DNA of 64,000 nt from an uncultured Lachnospiraceae bacterium (GTDB taxonomy: Bacteria; Bacillota; Clostridia; Lachnospirales; Lachnospiraceae), in assembly GCA_944383325.1 (NCBI GenBank), contig CALWPC010000027.1, positions 1-64,000 of the forward strand, written 5' to 3'. Numbering within the stretch: position 1 is the first letter of the stretch; the number at the start of each line of letters is the position of its first letter. A model generated the notes under the pieces. That model was not told where the DNA came from and ran no database searches. It was given only the letters and a program-made list of their open reading frames with translations. A program made the translations under genes and the position numbers. Shown here piece by piece: positions 39,427 to 50,568 of this stretch.

Positions 39427-41352
39427 ATGAGTAAGAGCAAAGAACCATTTAAACCAGTTGTTCCGGCGGATCAAACGCAGCCGGAGCTTACAGTCACTTC
39501 TGTGATTTTGGGCATTGTGCTTGCGGTTGTCTTCGGAGCGGCCAATGCGTATCTCGGCCTGCGGGTTGGACTGACCATTTCTGCGTCCATTCCCGCGGCC
39601 GTTATTTCTATGGGAATTGTCCGCGTAATTCTGCGCAAAAAATCCATTCTGGAAAATAATATGGTGCAGACGATCGGTTCTGCAGGAGAATCGTTGGCGG
39701 CCGGCGCAATTTTTACGCTGCCGGCGTTATTTTTGTGGGCGGAGGAAGGGAAAATGGAGACGCCCGGCATGTTGGAGATTGCGATTCTGGCGCTCTGCGG
39801 CGGATTGCTTGGAACATTTTTTATGATTCCTCTCAGGCGTGCGCTCATTGTTCAGGAACACGGCGTGCTTCCATATCCCGAGGGTTCGGCCTGCGCGAAA
39901 GTGTTGATTGCGGGGGACAGCCGGGGGACAAAAACGTCGTCTGTCTTTATTGGTATGGGGATTGGCGCACTTGTAAAATGGATGGCGGATGGGATTCGCG
40001 TGGTATCCTCGGAAATTGTCGTGAAAGCCAAGGGATATGCGGGCGAATTTTCTGCGCAGGCATACCCGGCGCTGATTGGGGTTGGCTATATCTGCGGAGC
40101 GCGTATCTCCGCCTGTATGTTCGCAGGAGGGGTTATGGCATGGCTTGTGTTGATACCGATGATTGTTCTGTTTGCGCCAGATACCGTGTTGTTTCCGGGG
40201 ACAGAGGCGATTCGGGATATATATGCGGCGGGAGGTGCGTCTGCGATCTGGTCCAATTATATTCGCTATATCGGAGCGGGAGGCGTAGCCGCAGGGGGTC
40301 TGATCAGTCTGTGTCGGTCGATTCCGATGATTGTGAGAACATTTCGGGATTCAGTAGGGGATCTGCGAAGAGGAGGCCGAGAGGCAAAAAAACAGCTTAG
40401 GACAAACCGCGATTTGAATATGGGTCTGGTGCTTGCCAGTCTGGCAGTGCTAGCGGTTTTGATCTGGCTGATACCACAGGTGCCGGTGAGCTTCGGCGGC
40501 GCCTTGTTGGTTGTGCTGTTTGGGTTTGTGTTTGCCGCGGTGTCTTCACGCGTGGTTGGTCTGGTTGGCAGCAGCAATAATCCGGTTTCCGGGATGACGA
40601 TCGCCGCGCTGTTGGTGACGACTCTGGTGCTCAAGCTTTCCGGTATGACTGGTTCGATGGGAATGAAAAGTGCGATTGCAATCGGTTCTATTGTATGTAT
40701 TGTGGCTGCGATGGCCGGAGATACTTCACAGGATCTAAAAACCGGTTTTCTTGTCGGGGCAACCCCGGCAAAGCAGCAGATCGGGGAGCTGATCGGCAGT
40801 GTAGCGGCGGCTCTGGCAATCGGCGGCGTTCTCTATCTGCTGCATTTGGCGTGGGGATTCGGCTCGGAGGAACTCGGCGCTCCACAGGCGACACTGATGA
40901 AAATGATTGTCGAGGGAATTATGGAAGAAAACCTTCCGTGGACACTGATTATTATTGGTGTTTTTATCGCGGTTGTCATCGAGATTCTCGGCGTCAGCGT
41001 CCTGCCGTTTGCGGTGGGACTCTATCTGCCGATCGGTCTGACAAGCTGCGTAATGATCGGCGGACTGGTAAGGCTTTTTGCGGAGAGAAAAAGACGCAGA
41101 GATACTAAGCAGGCGGTAGAAGAGCGGGTGAACAATGGAATTTTATACTGCTCCGGGCTGATTGCGGGGGAGGGACTGATCGGCGTGCTGCTCGCTGTGC
41201 TGACGTTGTTTGCTGTTCCGGTGGATTTGTCGGGGTCTATCTATTTTGGAACCGCCGGAACCGTAGTTCTGTTGGCAGTCCAGGTGGCGCTGCTTGTGTG
41301 GTTTGGCGCAAAAACAAGGAAAGCACGCTCCGGCAATGACGTTAAAATGTGA
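39427..41352 (+). CDS. Oligopeptide transporter, OPT family
   Basis: A large membrane protein of 641 residues with about 15 helices. The N-terminal ELTVTSVILGIVLAVVFGAANAYLGLRVGLTISASIPAAV is characteristic of prokaryotic OPT transporters. Later features are EHGVLPYPEGSACAKVLIAGD and a string of Gly-rich helices (FLVGATPAKQQIGELIGS). These proton-coupled transporters import small peptides or metal chelates. The start at 39427 has AGAGGAG about eight bases upstream. It stands between trpZ and the groESL promoter and appears monocistronic. Confidence 0.9.
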   Translation: MSKSKEPFKPVVPADQTQPELTVTSVILGIVLAVVFGAANAYLGLRVGLTISASIPAAVISMGIVRVILRKKSILENNMVQTIGSAGESLAAGAIFTLPALFLWAEEGKMETPGMLEIAILALCGGLLGTFFMIPLRRALIVQEHGVLPYPEGSACAKVLIAGDSRGTKTSSVFIGMGIGALVKWMADGIRVVSSEIVVKAKGYAGEFSAQAYPALIGVGYICGARISACMFAGGVMAWLVLIPMIVLFAPDTVLFPGTEAIRDIYAAGGASAIWSNYIRYIGAGGVAAGGLISLCRSIPMIVRTFRDSVGDLRRGGREAKKQLRTNRDLNMGLVLASLAVLAVLIWLIPQVPVSFGGALLVVLFGFVFAAVSSRVVGLVGSSNNPVSGMTIAALLVTTLVLKLSGMTGSMGMKSAIAIGSIVCIVAAMAGDTSQDLKTGFLVGATPAKQQIGELIGSVAAALAIGGVLYLLHLAWGFGSEELGAPQATLMKMIVEGIMEENLPWTLIIIGVFIAVVIEILGVSVLPFAVGLYLPIGLTSCVMIGGLVRLFAERKRRRDTKQAVEERVNNGILYCSGLIAGEGLIGVLLAVLTLFAVPVDLSGSIYFGTAGTVVLLAVQVALLVWFGAKTRKARSGNDVKM

Positions 41353-41378
41353 ACATTTTGTAAAATCGACAAAAAGTG

Positions 41379-41405
41379 TTAGCAGTCACCTTGTTTGAGT
41401 GCTAA
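41379..41405 (+). promoter_or_regulatory. CIRCE element (HrcA operator) of groESL
   Basis: TTAGCAGTC, nine bases, GAGTGCTAA: the conserved HrcA operator with one mismatch in the left arm. It lies just upstream of the -35 box of groES rather than in the transcribed leader, where it is more often found. Confidence 0.93.
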
Positions 41406-41412
41406 AAATGTC

Positions 41413-41441
41413 TTGACAAAACGATGGGACCGCGATAGAAT
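41413..41441 (+). promoter_or_regulatory. Sigma-A promoter of groESL
   Basis: Perfect TTGACA (41413-41418), 17-base spacer, TAGAAT (41436-41441). The leader to groES is about 85 bases. Confidence 0.85.
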
Positions 41442-41533
41442 GTACATTGAGTTTGGAAGTATTCTCCATTTAAGAGCAAAGAGCAGATACTTTCAAAAGG
41501 TTATGAGTCATGCAGATTAAGGAGGAATGAACT

Positions 41534-41821
41534 ATGAAATTAGCACCTTTGGGAGATCGTGTTGTATTAAAGCAGTTGGAAGCTGAGGAGACAACAAAAT
41601 CCGGAATTGTGCTTACAGGTCAGACCAAGGAGAAGCCCCAGCAGGCAGAAGTGGTTGCAGTTGGACCGGGTGGAATGGTAGACGGCAAGGAGGTTACGAT
41701 GCAGGTTGGCGTCGGCGATCAGGTGATTTATTCCAAATATGCCGGAACAGAGGTCAAGCTTGACGGCGAGGAGTACATTGTTGTTAAGCAGAGCGACATC
41801 CTGGCAGTAGTTACTGATTAA
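41534..41821 (+). CDS. groES: Co-chaperonin GroES
   Basis: The 95-residue lid of the GroEL folding chamber. The family pattern is complete: LAPLGDRVVLKQLEAEETTKSGIVL, the mobile loop, and GDQVIYSKYAGTEVKLDGEEYIVVKQSDILAV. AAGGAGG precedes ATG 41534. It is co-transcribed with groEL 38 bases downstream and controlled by CIRCE. Confidence 0.97.
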   Translation: MKLAPLGDRVVLKQLEAEETTKSGIVLTGQTKEKPQQAEVVAVGPGGMVDGKEVTMQVGVGDQVIYSKYAGTEVKLDGEEYIVVKQSDILAVVTD

Positions 41822-41847
41822 TAGAGCAAGGGCAATCGGAAAAGTAG

Positions 41848-43485
<1,638 letters not shown>

Positions 43486-43524
43486 TTTGTACACACAGCG
43501 AGCGTTTGTGTGATGAGGGAAGAA

Positions 43525-43557
43525 GACGGTCCGGAATGTTGTCCGGTCCGTCTTTTT
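43525..43557 (+). terminator. Terminator of groESL
   Basis: GACGGTCCGGA pairs with TCCGGTCCGTC (one mismatch) around a six-base loop and is followed by TCTTTTTG. It is a typical intrinsic terminator 40 bases after groEL. Confidence 0.9.
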
Positions 43558-43588
43558 GCTCTTTTTTGCATGATCCGTCATAAATTTA

Positions 43589-43618
43589 TTGACAATATGC
43601 CCGCTGTTATGGTACACT
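43589..43618 (+). promoter_or_regulatory. Promoter of tRNA-Trp
   Basis: TTGACA (43589-43594), 18-base spacer, TACACT (43613-43618), about 33 bases before the tRNA. Confidence 0.68.
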
Positions 43619-43650
43619 TGCAAAAGTAGGCGCAAGCCGCTAAAGTATAC

Positions 43651-43723
43651 AGGGATATAGTTCAGTTGGTAGAACGTTGGTCTCCAAAACCAAATGTCGA
43701 GGGTTCGAGTCCTTCTGTCCCTG
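43651..43723 (+). tRNA. trnW: tRNA-Trp (anticodon CCA)
   Basis: A full cloverleaf: acceptor AGGGATA/TGTCCCT, D-arm GTTC...GAAC, anticodon stem TTGGT/ACCAA with loop CTCCAAA (anticodon CCA at 43684-43686), and T-arm with TTCGAGT. Discriminator G; the CCA end is not encoded. This tRNA would be the ligand of the T-box at 36288. Confidence 0.96.
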
Positions 43724-43733
43724 TTGAATGAGT

Positions 43734-43768
43734 AACCCCTGCAGTATTTTACACTGCAGGGGTTTTTT
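43734..43768 (+). terminator. Terminator of tRNA-Trp
   Basis: AACCCCTGCAGT pairs perfectly with ACTGCAGGGGTT around a short loop, followed by TTTTTT. Confidence 0.93.
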
Positions 43769-43947
43769 ATTCGATAGGAAAGTCCTATGCCCTTCCCGGT
43801 CGAATCAAAAGCACTTCGTGTAGGAGCGCACTGCGCGGCAAGGATTCCATTGCCAAAAGGGATAAAAGGGTGGACAAATGAAAAAGGTGTAGGTATACTA
43901 AATGATGTGGTAGTAGTATTTGTATTGATAAAAGGGAGAGAATCAAG

Positions 43948-46653
43948 ATGAATAAAAAGAACAGTTTTGCCGTGATTTTTCTGGCCAGTCTGTTTTTATT
44001 CCTTTGCATAGCGGGAATATATGGCGGGGAGCCGGCATATGCGGCAACAGATTTAAATTCGTTTCCGGAGAGTTACCGGACGTATATTCAGCAAATGATC
44101 AGCAAACATCCAAACTGGAATTTTGTGGCATACGAGACCGGGGTGTCATGGAAAGAGCTTCAAAATTATGAAAACGGGTACGGAGTCAATCTCGTAGAAA
44201 ATACGAACCCGGAAGCCTGGTTTGCGAAGGGAGAGCAGTATTATGATCCCGCTACCGGAAAGTATACGGTGATCAGCGCGCCTAACTGGGTTCAGGCGTC
44301 CAGTTCTCTGGTAGACTATTTTCTGGATCCGAGAAATTTTCTGAATGAGAACGATGTTTTCATGTTTAAGCGTTTGAGCTACAACAGCGCTTATCATACC
44401 GAGGGCGCAGTCGAGGCCATTTTGTCGGGGACATGGATGTATCAGTCGAAATTGGAGGACGATTCCTCGATGACCTATGCGCAGGCGTTTGTCAAGATCG
44501 GAAAAGAAATTGGAATCAGTCCGTTTCTGCTTGCCTCCCGCGTCGTGCAGGAGCAGGGAAGCAGGGGGACAAGTCCGCTGATTTCAGGAACATACAGCGG
44601 ATTTGAAGGTTACTATAATTATTTTAATATCAATGCGAGCGGCACGACTTATGAACAGATTTATAGAAACGGCTTGACTGAGGCAAAGGAAGCCGGGTGG
44701 AATACCCGCTATAAATCACTGTACGGCGGGGCGCAGAAAATTTCTTCAAACTATATCAAGCGCGGTCAGAATACGCTTTATTTTCAGAAGTTTGACGTTG
44801 TGGACGGTTTGTCGTGGCACCAGTATATGCAGAATATTCAGGCTCCCTATTCGGAGGGGAGAAAAATTCGCAATGCATATGAAGACTGTGGATTATTGGA
44901 GAGCGCGTTTACGTTCGTGATTCCGGTTTATACCGGCATGCCGTCGGAGGCTTGCCCGCTTCCGGATGACAATGATGACGTCACGCTGTCGATGTCGGCA
45001 TCCGCATCCGGATATCAGATTAAGGCAGAACATGTCTCGGCGGCGAGCGCCAATGTTCGTTTTCAGGTTTGGTCGGAATCCGGCGGGATGGATGATCTGA
45101 AAACATATTCAGCGACGAAGACGGACAGGAATACCTGGACGTTGTCATGGTCGGTTGGTAATCATGATCAACAGGCCGGGTTGTATCATGTGGAGATGTT
45201 TGTGACTGATGAATACGGGACGACAAAGTCTGTGGCCACAACGACATTTCAGGTTAACGCGCCGTCCGTGGCGCAGCCTTCAGTCAGCACGGATTCCGCA
45301 AACGGCACGATCAGGCTGAGCGTGCCGGCGGCAATTTCCCAGACGTCTGTGAGCACAGTTCGCGCAGCCGTTTGGACGGAGGCGAATAATCAGGATGATT
45401 TGAAATGGTATAATTGTACAAGAAATACAGACGGATCTTATACGATTGATCTGGATATTGCCAACCATAATAATGAACGCGGAGTTTATATGATTCATGT
45501 TTACGTGAGTGATGCGGGAGGGTTTGACCTTCATGCGGCATCTGTTGTCACCTCGATGCCGGAGCTTCCGAATGCGTCGGTGAGTATGAGCCTTAACGGA
45601 CAATCGCTGTACGTGGATGCCCAGAATGTGCAGGGAACGAAGGGTGTGGCCAGTGTGAGAATCGCCGTCTGGAATGTTGGCGTAACCAGTCCGACATGGT
45701 ACAGACCTTCGCTGATTAACGGGCATTGGGTACTGAATGTGGATCTGGCAGATCACGGATTGCAAAATGGCCTGTATGCGGCTCATGTTTATGTGACAGA
45801 TAAAAATGGGTATGAACGGTTTGCCGGGGAGGCGAAGCTCACTCTGGAGGGAAGCACAAACGGCAGCGTTACTACACTCGGATTTACAGTGCCGGATGCA
45901 AATCTTTTGCAGAGCTTGGCGCAGGCAGGCGCAGATGCCAATGGGGACGGCGTCATTACAATTCCGGAAATGCAGGCTCTCACTGCATTTACATTGGACG
46001 GATCAGCGACCGAGATTTTCAGTTTTGAGGGATTGGAGTATGCGACGGGGTTGAATGAACTGCATCTAAAAAATTATCCTGAGTTTGACGCAGATCTGTT
46101 GAGTGCGATGCCTTCTCTCAAGATTTTGTCTCTGTTAAACTGTGATATAACAGATCTGTCGTTTACAGCGCATTTGCCGCAGCTTACGCGGTTAAATGTC
46201 GCCGATAATCCGATCAGTGCACAGGAGGCGTTTGTACAGTATGCGGTGCCGTCCAAATGTCTGGTGTTAGGGGATCAGATTTCAATTCAGGATCTGATAC
46301 CGGTTGATCTTTTGGATGGCGCGGAGATTGTCTACCGCACTGGCGATCAGTCGGTGATTTCGGCGGATGAACATGGCTTTACTGCGGTTGGTTTGGGCGT
46401 GACGCTTGTCTATGTGGAATATGAAGGAACTACACGCGCGATTGCCGTGGAAGTGGAGTCCGACCTTCTTTTGGGTGATGTGAATGAGGACGGCCTGATT
46501 GACGCGACGGATGCGCTTTTGGTTCTGAGACATGCGGCAGGATTGATCCAACTGCAAGACCGAGGGTTTACAGCGGCGGACTGCAATCAGGACGGGTTTG
46601 TGGATGCAGTGGATGCTTTGAAAATTTTACGCATTGCTGCAAATTTGGAATGA
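43948..46653 (+). CDS. Secreted glucosaminidase (autolysin) with Bsp-like repeats, LRR and dockerin
   Basis: A 901-residue exported protein; signal peptide about 1-33 (PAYAA). Residues about 38-330 resemble the GH73/LytB endo-beta-N-acetylglucosaminidase domain (FPESYRTYIQQMISKHPNWNF, FLLASRVVQEQGSRG with a likely catalytic Glu). Three repeats of about 95 residues (about 345-635) match GBS Bsp-like modules (VRFQVWSE, VRAAVWTE, VRIAVWNV with LY.VH.YVTD). Then come leucine-rich repeats (about 650-780), a Big2-like stretch, and a type I dockerin (DVNEDGLIDATD, DCNQDGFVDAVD). It should cut peptidoglycan at the surface. A dockerin on an autolysin is unusual. AAGGGAGAG precedes ATG 43948. Confidence 0.86.
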   Translation: MNKKNSFAVIFLASLFLFLCIAGIYGGEPAYAATDLNSFPESYRTYIQQMISKHPNWNFVAYETGVSWKELQNYENGYGVNLVENTNPEAWFAKGEQYYDPATGKYTVISAPNWVQASSSLVDYFLDPRNFLNENDVFMFKRLSYNSAYHTEGAVEAILSGTWMYQSKLEDDSSMTYAQAFVKIGKEIGISPFLLASRVVQEQGSRGTSPLISGTYSGFEGYYNYFNINASGTTYEQIYRNGLTEAKEAGWNTRYKSLYGGAQKISSNYIKRGQNTLYFQKFDVVDGLSWHQYMQNIQAPYSEGRKIRNAYEDCGLLESAFTFVIPVYTGMPSEACPLPDDNDDVTLSMSASASGYQIKAEHVSAASANVRFQVWSESGGMDDLKTYSATKTDRNTWTLSWSVGNHDQQAGLYHVEMFVTDEYGTTKSVATTTFQVNAPSVAQPSVSTDSANGTIRLSVPAAISQTSVSTVRAAVWTEANNQDDLKWYNCTRNTDGSYTIDLDIANHNNERGVYMIHVYVSDAGGFDLHAASVVTSMPELPNASVSMSLNGQSLYVDAQNVQGTKGVASVRIAVWNVGVTSPTWYRPSLINGHWVLNVDLADHGLQNGLYAAHVYVTDKNGYERFAGEAKLTLEGSTNGSVTTLGFTVPDANLLQSLAQAGADANGDGVITIPEMQALTAFTLDGSATEIFSFEGLEYATGLNELHLKNYPEFDADLLSAMPSLKILSLLNCDITDLSFTAHLPQLTRLNVADNPISAQEAFVQYAVPSKCLVLGDQISIQDLIPVDLLDGAEIVYRTGDQSVISADEHGFTAVGLGVTLVYVEYEGTTRAIAVEVESDLLLGDVNEDGLIDATDALLVLRHAAGLIQLQDRGFTAADCNQDGFVDAVDALKILRIAANLE

Positions 46654-46773
46654 GCATGAAAGTGCATTGTGGTTACTTGCAACATGTTGTAGAATGAGAT
46701 AAGATAAAAGGAAAGAACAGCAGCCTGATCGGCAGATGTGTTCGCAATCTCAGGAAAGGTACAGGTATTCATC

Positions 46774-49700
46774 ATGAGCAGCGTAAGAAGAATCTATGTG
46801 GAAAAAAAGGAAGCATATGCGGTTAGAGCGCATGAATTAATGGAGGAAATTGAAGGATATTTGGGAATTCATACGATTGACCGCGTGCGTGTGCTGATTC
46901 GGTACGATGTGGACAATCTATCTGATGATCTTTATCAGAAAGCGATTCGCGGAGTATTCCATGAGCCTCCGGTGGATGTTTATTATGAGGAGACATTTGA
47001 TTTTGGGGAAGCGGCTGTGTTCAGCGTGGAATACTTGCCGGGACAGTTTGATCAGCGCGCGGATTCTGCGGTGCAGTGTATTCAGTTTTTACAGGAGGAT
47101 GCGAAACCGATTATTCGCACGGCGATCACTTATGCGCTTTATGGAAATCCGAGCGAGGAGGAGCTCTCGCAGATTAAGAGTTTTTGCATTAACCCGGTGG
47201 ATTCCAGGGAGACGGGGATGGAAAAGCCCGAAACCCTTATCGCTGCGTATGATGAACCGGAAGATGTCAAAATTTTTGACGGTTTTTGCGATATGCCGGA
47301 TGAGGAGTTTCAAACACTGTATAACAGTTTGAATCTGGCAATGACTTATAAAGATTTTCTGCACATCCGAACATACTTTGCCGAGGAGGAGAAAAGAAAT
47401 CCGTCGGTCACGGAGATTCGGGTGTTGGATACGTACTGGTCGGATCATTGCCGCCATACGACCTTCTCTACAGAGCTTACGAATGTTCAGTTTGAGGAGG
47501 GATATTTCCAGGCGCCTCTTGTGAGAACTTATGAGCAGTATTTGCGGGATCGGGAAGAGATCTATGCGGGGCGCAGCGATAAGTTTGTCTGCCTGATGGA
47601 TTTGGCGCTTCTTGCGATGCGCAAATTAAAGAAGGAGGGCAAACTCCAGGATCTGGAGGAGTCTGAGGAAATTAATGCGTGCAGTATTGTCGTGCCGGTG
47701 GAAATTGACGGAGAAGAACAGGAATGGCTTGTGAGCTTCAAAAATGAGACTCATAATCATCCGACGGAGATTGAGCCGTTCGGCGGCGCTGCGACTTGTC
47801 TCGGAGGAGCGATCAGAGATCCTCTGTCAGGACGTTCATATGTATATCAGGCAATGCGCGTGACCGGAGCTGCAGATCCGACGGTCGCAGTGTCACAGAC
47901 GATGCGCGGAAAACTTCCTCAGAAGAAGCTTGTCCGTGGTGCGGCGAGCGGATATAGTTCGTACGGCAATCAGATTGGTCTGGCAACGGGATATGTCAAA
48001 GAAATTTATCACCCGGATTATGTGGCGAAGCGCATGGAGATCGGAGCCGTAATGGGCGCCGCTCCGCGTGAAAATGTTGTGCGTGAAACGTCCGATCCGG
48101 GCGATGTGATCATCCTGCTTGGCGGGCGCACCGGGCGCGACGGGTGCGGCGGTGCAACTGGTTCGTCCAAAGTGCATACCGAACAGTCAATCGAGACGTG
48201 CGGAGCTGAAGTTCAGAAAGGAAACGCGCCGACAGAGCGCAAAATTCAGAGATTGTTCCGCCGGCCGGAGGTCAGCCGTCTGATAAAGAAATGCAATGAC
48301 TTTGGCGCGGGCGGCGTGTCGGTTGCAATCGGCGAATTGGCTGACGGACTGCGTATTCAGTTAGATAAGGTGCCGAAAAAATATGCCGGTCTCGACGGAA
48401 CGGAAATTTCCATTTCGGAGTCGCAGGAGCGCATGGCGGTTGTCGTTGATCCTAAAGATGTCGAGGCGTTTCTTGCGTATTCGAAGGAGGAAAATTTAGA
48501 GGCGGTGGAAGTAGCCGTTGTGACAGAAGAACCCCGTCTTGTCATGATCTGGCGTGATGAGGAGATCGTCAATATTTCCCGCGCATTTCTGAATACAAAC
48601 GGCGCTCATCAGGAGACGTCTGTTTGGGTGGAAGTGCCGAATGATTATAAAAATTATTTTCGCCGGCCATTTGAGGAAACCGATATGCGCAAAGCATGGC
48701 TTTCCTGTCTGTCGGATTTAAATGTCTGCTCGCAGAAAGGGCTTGTGGAGATGTTTGATTCGTCGATTGGCGCCGGAAGTGTGCTGATGCCTTATGGCGG
48801 ACGTTATCAGCTGACGGAAACTCAGACGATGGTTGCAAAGCTTCCGGTTCAAAACGGGAAATGCAATACGGTTACGATGATGAGTTATGGCTTTGATCCT
48901 GCTTTGTCCAGTTGGAGTCCGTATCATGGCGCAGTATATGCGGTGTTGGAATCGATTGCGCGGATTGTAGCATCCGGTGGAGATTATAAAAAGATTCGCT
49001 TTACATTCCAGGAATATTTCCGCCGCATGACGGAGGATCCGGCGCGTTGGAGCCAGCCGTTCGCCGCCCTGCTTGGCGCTTACGATGCACAGCTTGGCTT
49101 TGAACTTCCGTCCATAGGCGGTAAAGACAGTATGTCCGGCACCTTTAATGAGATTGACGTACCGCCGACGCTTGTTTCGTTTGCAGTCGATGTGGCGGAG
49201 AGTGATGAAATCATTACCCCGGAATTTAAAAAGGCGGGCAATCTGATCATTTTGTATCGTATTCACCGCGACGAATATGATCTTCCTATCTATTCAGAGA
49301 CGAAACAGCTCTATGAAGAGATTCACAATCTGATTCAGGAAGGCGTTGTCGTGTCGGCATACGCGCTCGACGGCAAAGGAGTTCTGCCGGCAATCAGCAA
49401 AATGGCGTTTGGCAATAAATTTGGCGTGCGGCTGACCGGGGATTTTTCGGTGGCAGATTTCTTTGAGCCGGCGATTGGCGATATGCTGCTTGAAATTCGG
49501 GCGGATTCTCTTGAGCGGATCAGACCGTTTTTTGCCTTGCTCGGCGAGGTGACGGCAGACGGTGTGTTCAGGTATCAGGATGTGGAAATTCCTGTGGATG
49601 AAGCGATTGCAGCGTGGTCGCGGCCGCTTGAAAAGGTATTTCCGACAAAATCCGGTCAGAGCAGTGAGGCTGTGGACAGTTCGCTCTACCGGGAGCCGAA

Positions 49701-50526
49701 AATGTATGTTTGCAAACATAAGGTGGCAAAACCTACGGTGTTTATTCCGGTCTTTCCGGGGACAAACTGTGAGTATGATACTGCGAAAGCGTTTGAACGT
49801 GCGGGAGCGTCTGTTGTGACAAAGGTATTTTGCAATCTCACCGCGCAGGACATTCTCGATTCTGTTTCGGTGTTTGAAAAAGAAATTGAGCAGGCGCAAA
49901 TTATTATGTTCCCGGGCGGCTTTTCTGCGGGAGATGAGCCTGACGGTTCAGCGAAATTTTTTGCAACCGCATTTCAAAATGCGAAACTGAAAGAGGCGGT
50001 TGAGCGTCTGCTCAACGAGCGGGACGGCCTTGCTCTTGGAATCTGCAATGGCTTCCAGGCGCTGATCAAACTGGGGCTTGTGCCAAACGGCGCGATCACC
50101 GGACAGAATGAACAGTCCCCGACGCTGACTTTTAATACCATTAACCGCCACATTTCAAAAATGGCGTATTTGAAAGTAGTTTCCAATAAATCTCCGTGGT
50201 TGGCCGGCGCTCGGCTTGGAAGCGTGTATGTCAATCCGGCTTCGCACGGCGAGGGACGTTTTGTGGCGCCGCCCGAGGTGCTTCGCTCGCTCTTTGAGAA
50301 CGGACAGGTTGCGACGCAATATTCGGATCCGGACGGAGTAGTCTCTATGGATGAAGAGTGGAATATTAACGGTTCTTTTGCAGCCGTGGAAGGAATTACG
50401 AGTCCGGACGGCAGATGTCTCGGTAAAATGGCGCATTCGGAGCGTCGGGGCGACAGTGTAGCCATTAATATTGAGGGCAATCAAGATCTGCGTATTTTTG
50501 AGTCTGGCGTTGCCTACTTCCAATAG
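46774..50526 (+). CDS. purL: Phosphoribosylformylglycinamidine synthase, single-chain
   Basis: Step four of purine synthesis, FGAR to FGAM using glutamine and ATP. About 1250 residues fuse the synthetase halves (SDHCRHTTF, KNETHNHPTEIEPFGGA, DFGAGGVSVAIGE, PSIGGKDSMSG) to a C-terminal glutamine amidotransferase (VFPGTNCEYD, FPGGFSAGD, nucleophile Cys in LGICNGFQAL, HGEGRF). The long form is shared by gamma-proteobacteria, eukaryotes and many Clostridia, whereas Bacillus uses separate purS, purQ and purL. The start is uncertain: ATG 46774 fits the family N-terminus, and ATG 46738 has no ribosome site. No purine riboswitch or PurR box was seen upstream. Confidence 0.96.
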   Translation: MSSVRRIYVEKKEAYAVRAHELMEEIEGYLGIHTIDRVRVLIRYDVDNLSDDLYQKAIRGVFHEPPVDVYYEETFDFGEAAVFSVEYLPGQFDQRADSAVQCIQFLQEDAKPIIRTAITYALYGNPSEEELSQIKSFCINPVDSRETGMEKPETLIAAYDEPEDVKIFDGFCDMPDEEFQTLYNSLNLAMTYKDFLHIRTYFAEEEKRNPSVTEIRVLDTYWSDHCRHTTFSTELTNVQFEEGYFQAPLVRTYEQYLRDREEIYAGRSDKFVCLMDLALLAMRKLKKEGKLQDLEESEEINACSIVVPVEIDGEEQEWLVSFKNETHNHPTEIEPFGGAATCLGGAIRDPLSGRSYVYQAMRVTGAADPTVAVSQTMRGKLPQKKLVRGAASGYSSYGNQIGLATGYVKEIYHPDYVAKRMEIGAVMGAAPRENVVRETSDPGDVIILLGGRTGRDGCGGATGSSKVHTEQSIETCGAEVQKGNAPTERKIQRLFRRPEVSRLIKKCNDFGAGGVSVAIGELADGLRIQLDKVPKKYAGLDGTEISISESQERMAVVVDPKDVEAFLAYSKEENLEAVEVAVVTEEPRLVMIWRDEEIVNISRAFLNTNGAHQETSVWVEVPNDYKNYFRRPFEETDMRKAWLSCLSDLNVCSQKGLVEMFDSSIGAGSVLMPYGGRYQLTETQTMVAKLPVQNGKCNTVTMMSYGFDPALSSWSPYHGAVYAVLESIARIVASGGDYKKIRFTFQEYFRRMTEDPARWSQPFAALLGAYDAQLGFELPSIGGKDSMSGTFNEIDVPPTLVSFAVDVAESDEIITPEFKKAGNLIILYRIHRDEYDLPIYSETKQLYEEIHNLIQEGVVVSAYALDGKGVLPAISKMAFGNKFGVRLTGDFSVADFFEPAIGDMLLEIRADSLERIRPFFALLGEVTADGVFRYQDVEIPVDEAIAAWSRPLEKVFPTKSGQSSEAVDSSLYREPKMYVCKHKVAKPTVFIPVFPGTNCEYDTAKAFERAGASVVTKVFCNLTAQDILDSVSVFEKEIEQAQIIMFPGGFSAGDEPDGSAKFFATAFQNAKLKEAVERLLNERDGLALGICNGFQALIKLGLVPNGAITGQNEQSPTLTFNTINRHISKMAYLKVVSNKSPWLAGARLGSVYVNPASHGEGRFVAPPEVLRSLFENGQVATQYSDPDGVVSMDEEWNINGSFAAVEGITSPDGRCLGKMAHSERRGDSVAINIEGNQDLRIFESGVAYFQ

Positions 50527-50568
50527 GTTGGGAAAACAGGGAGTAACAGCGCTGCGGGAGGGTAAATC

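Noticed and set aside
46654..46773. A possible purine riboswitch or PurR site upstream of purL
   Set aside because: No three-way junction core or PurR-box pattern was found; only a weak promoter candidate (TTGTGG-17-TAGAAT) is visible.
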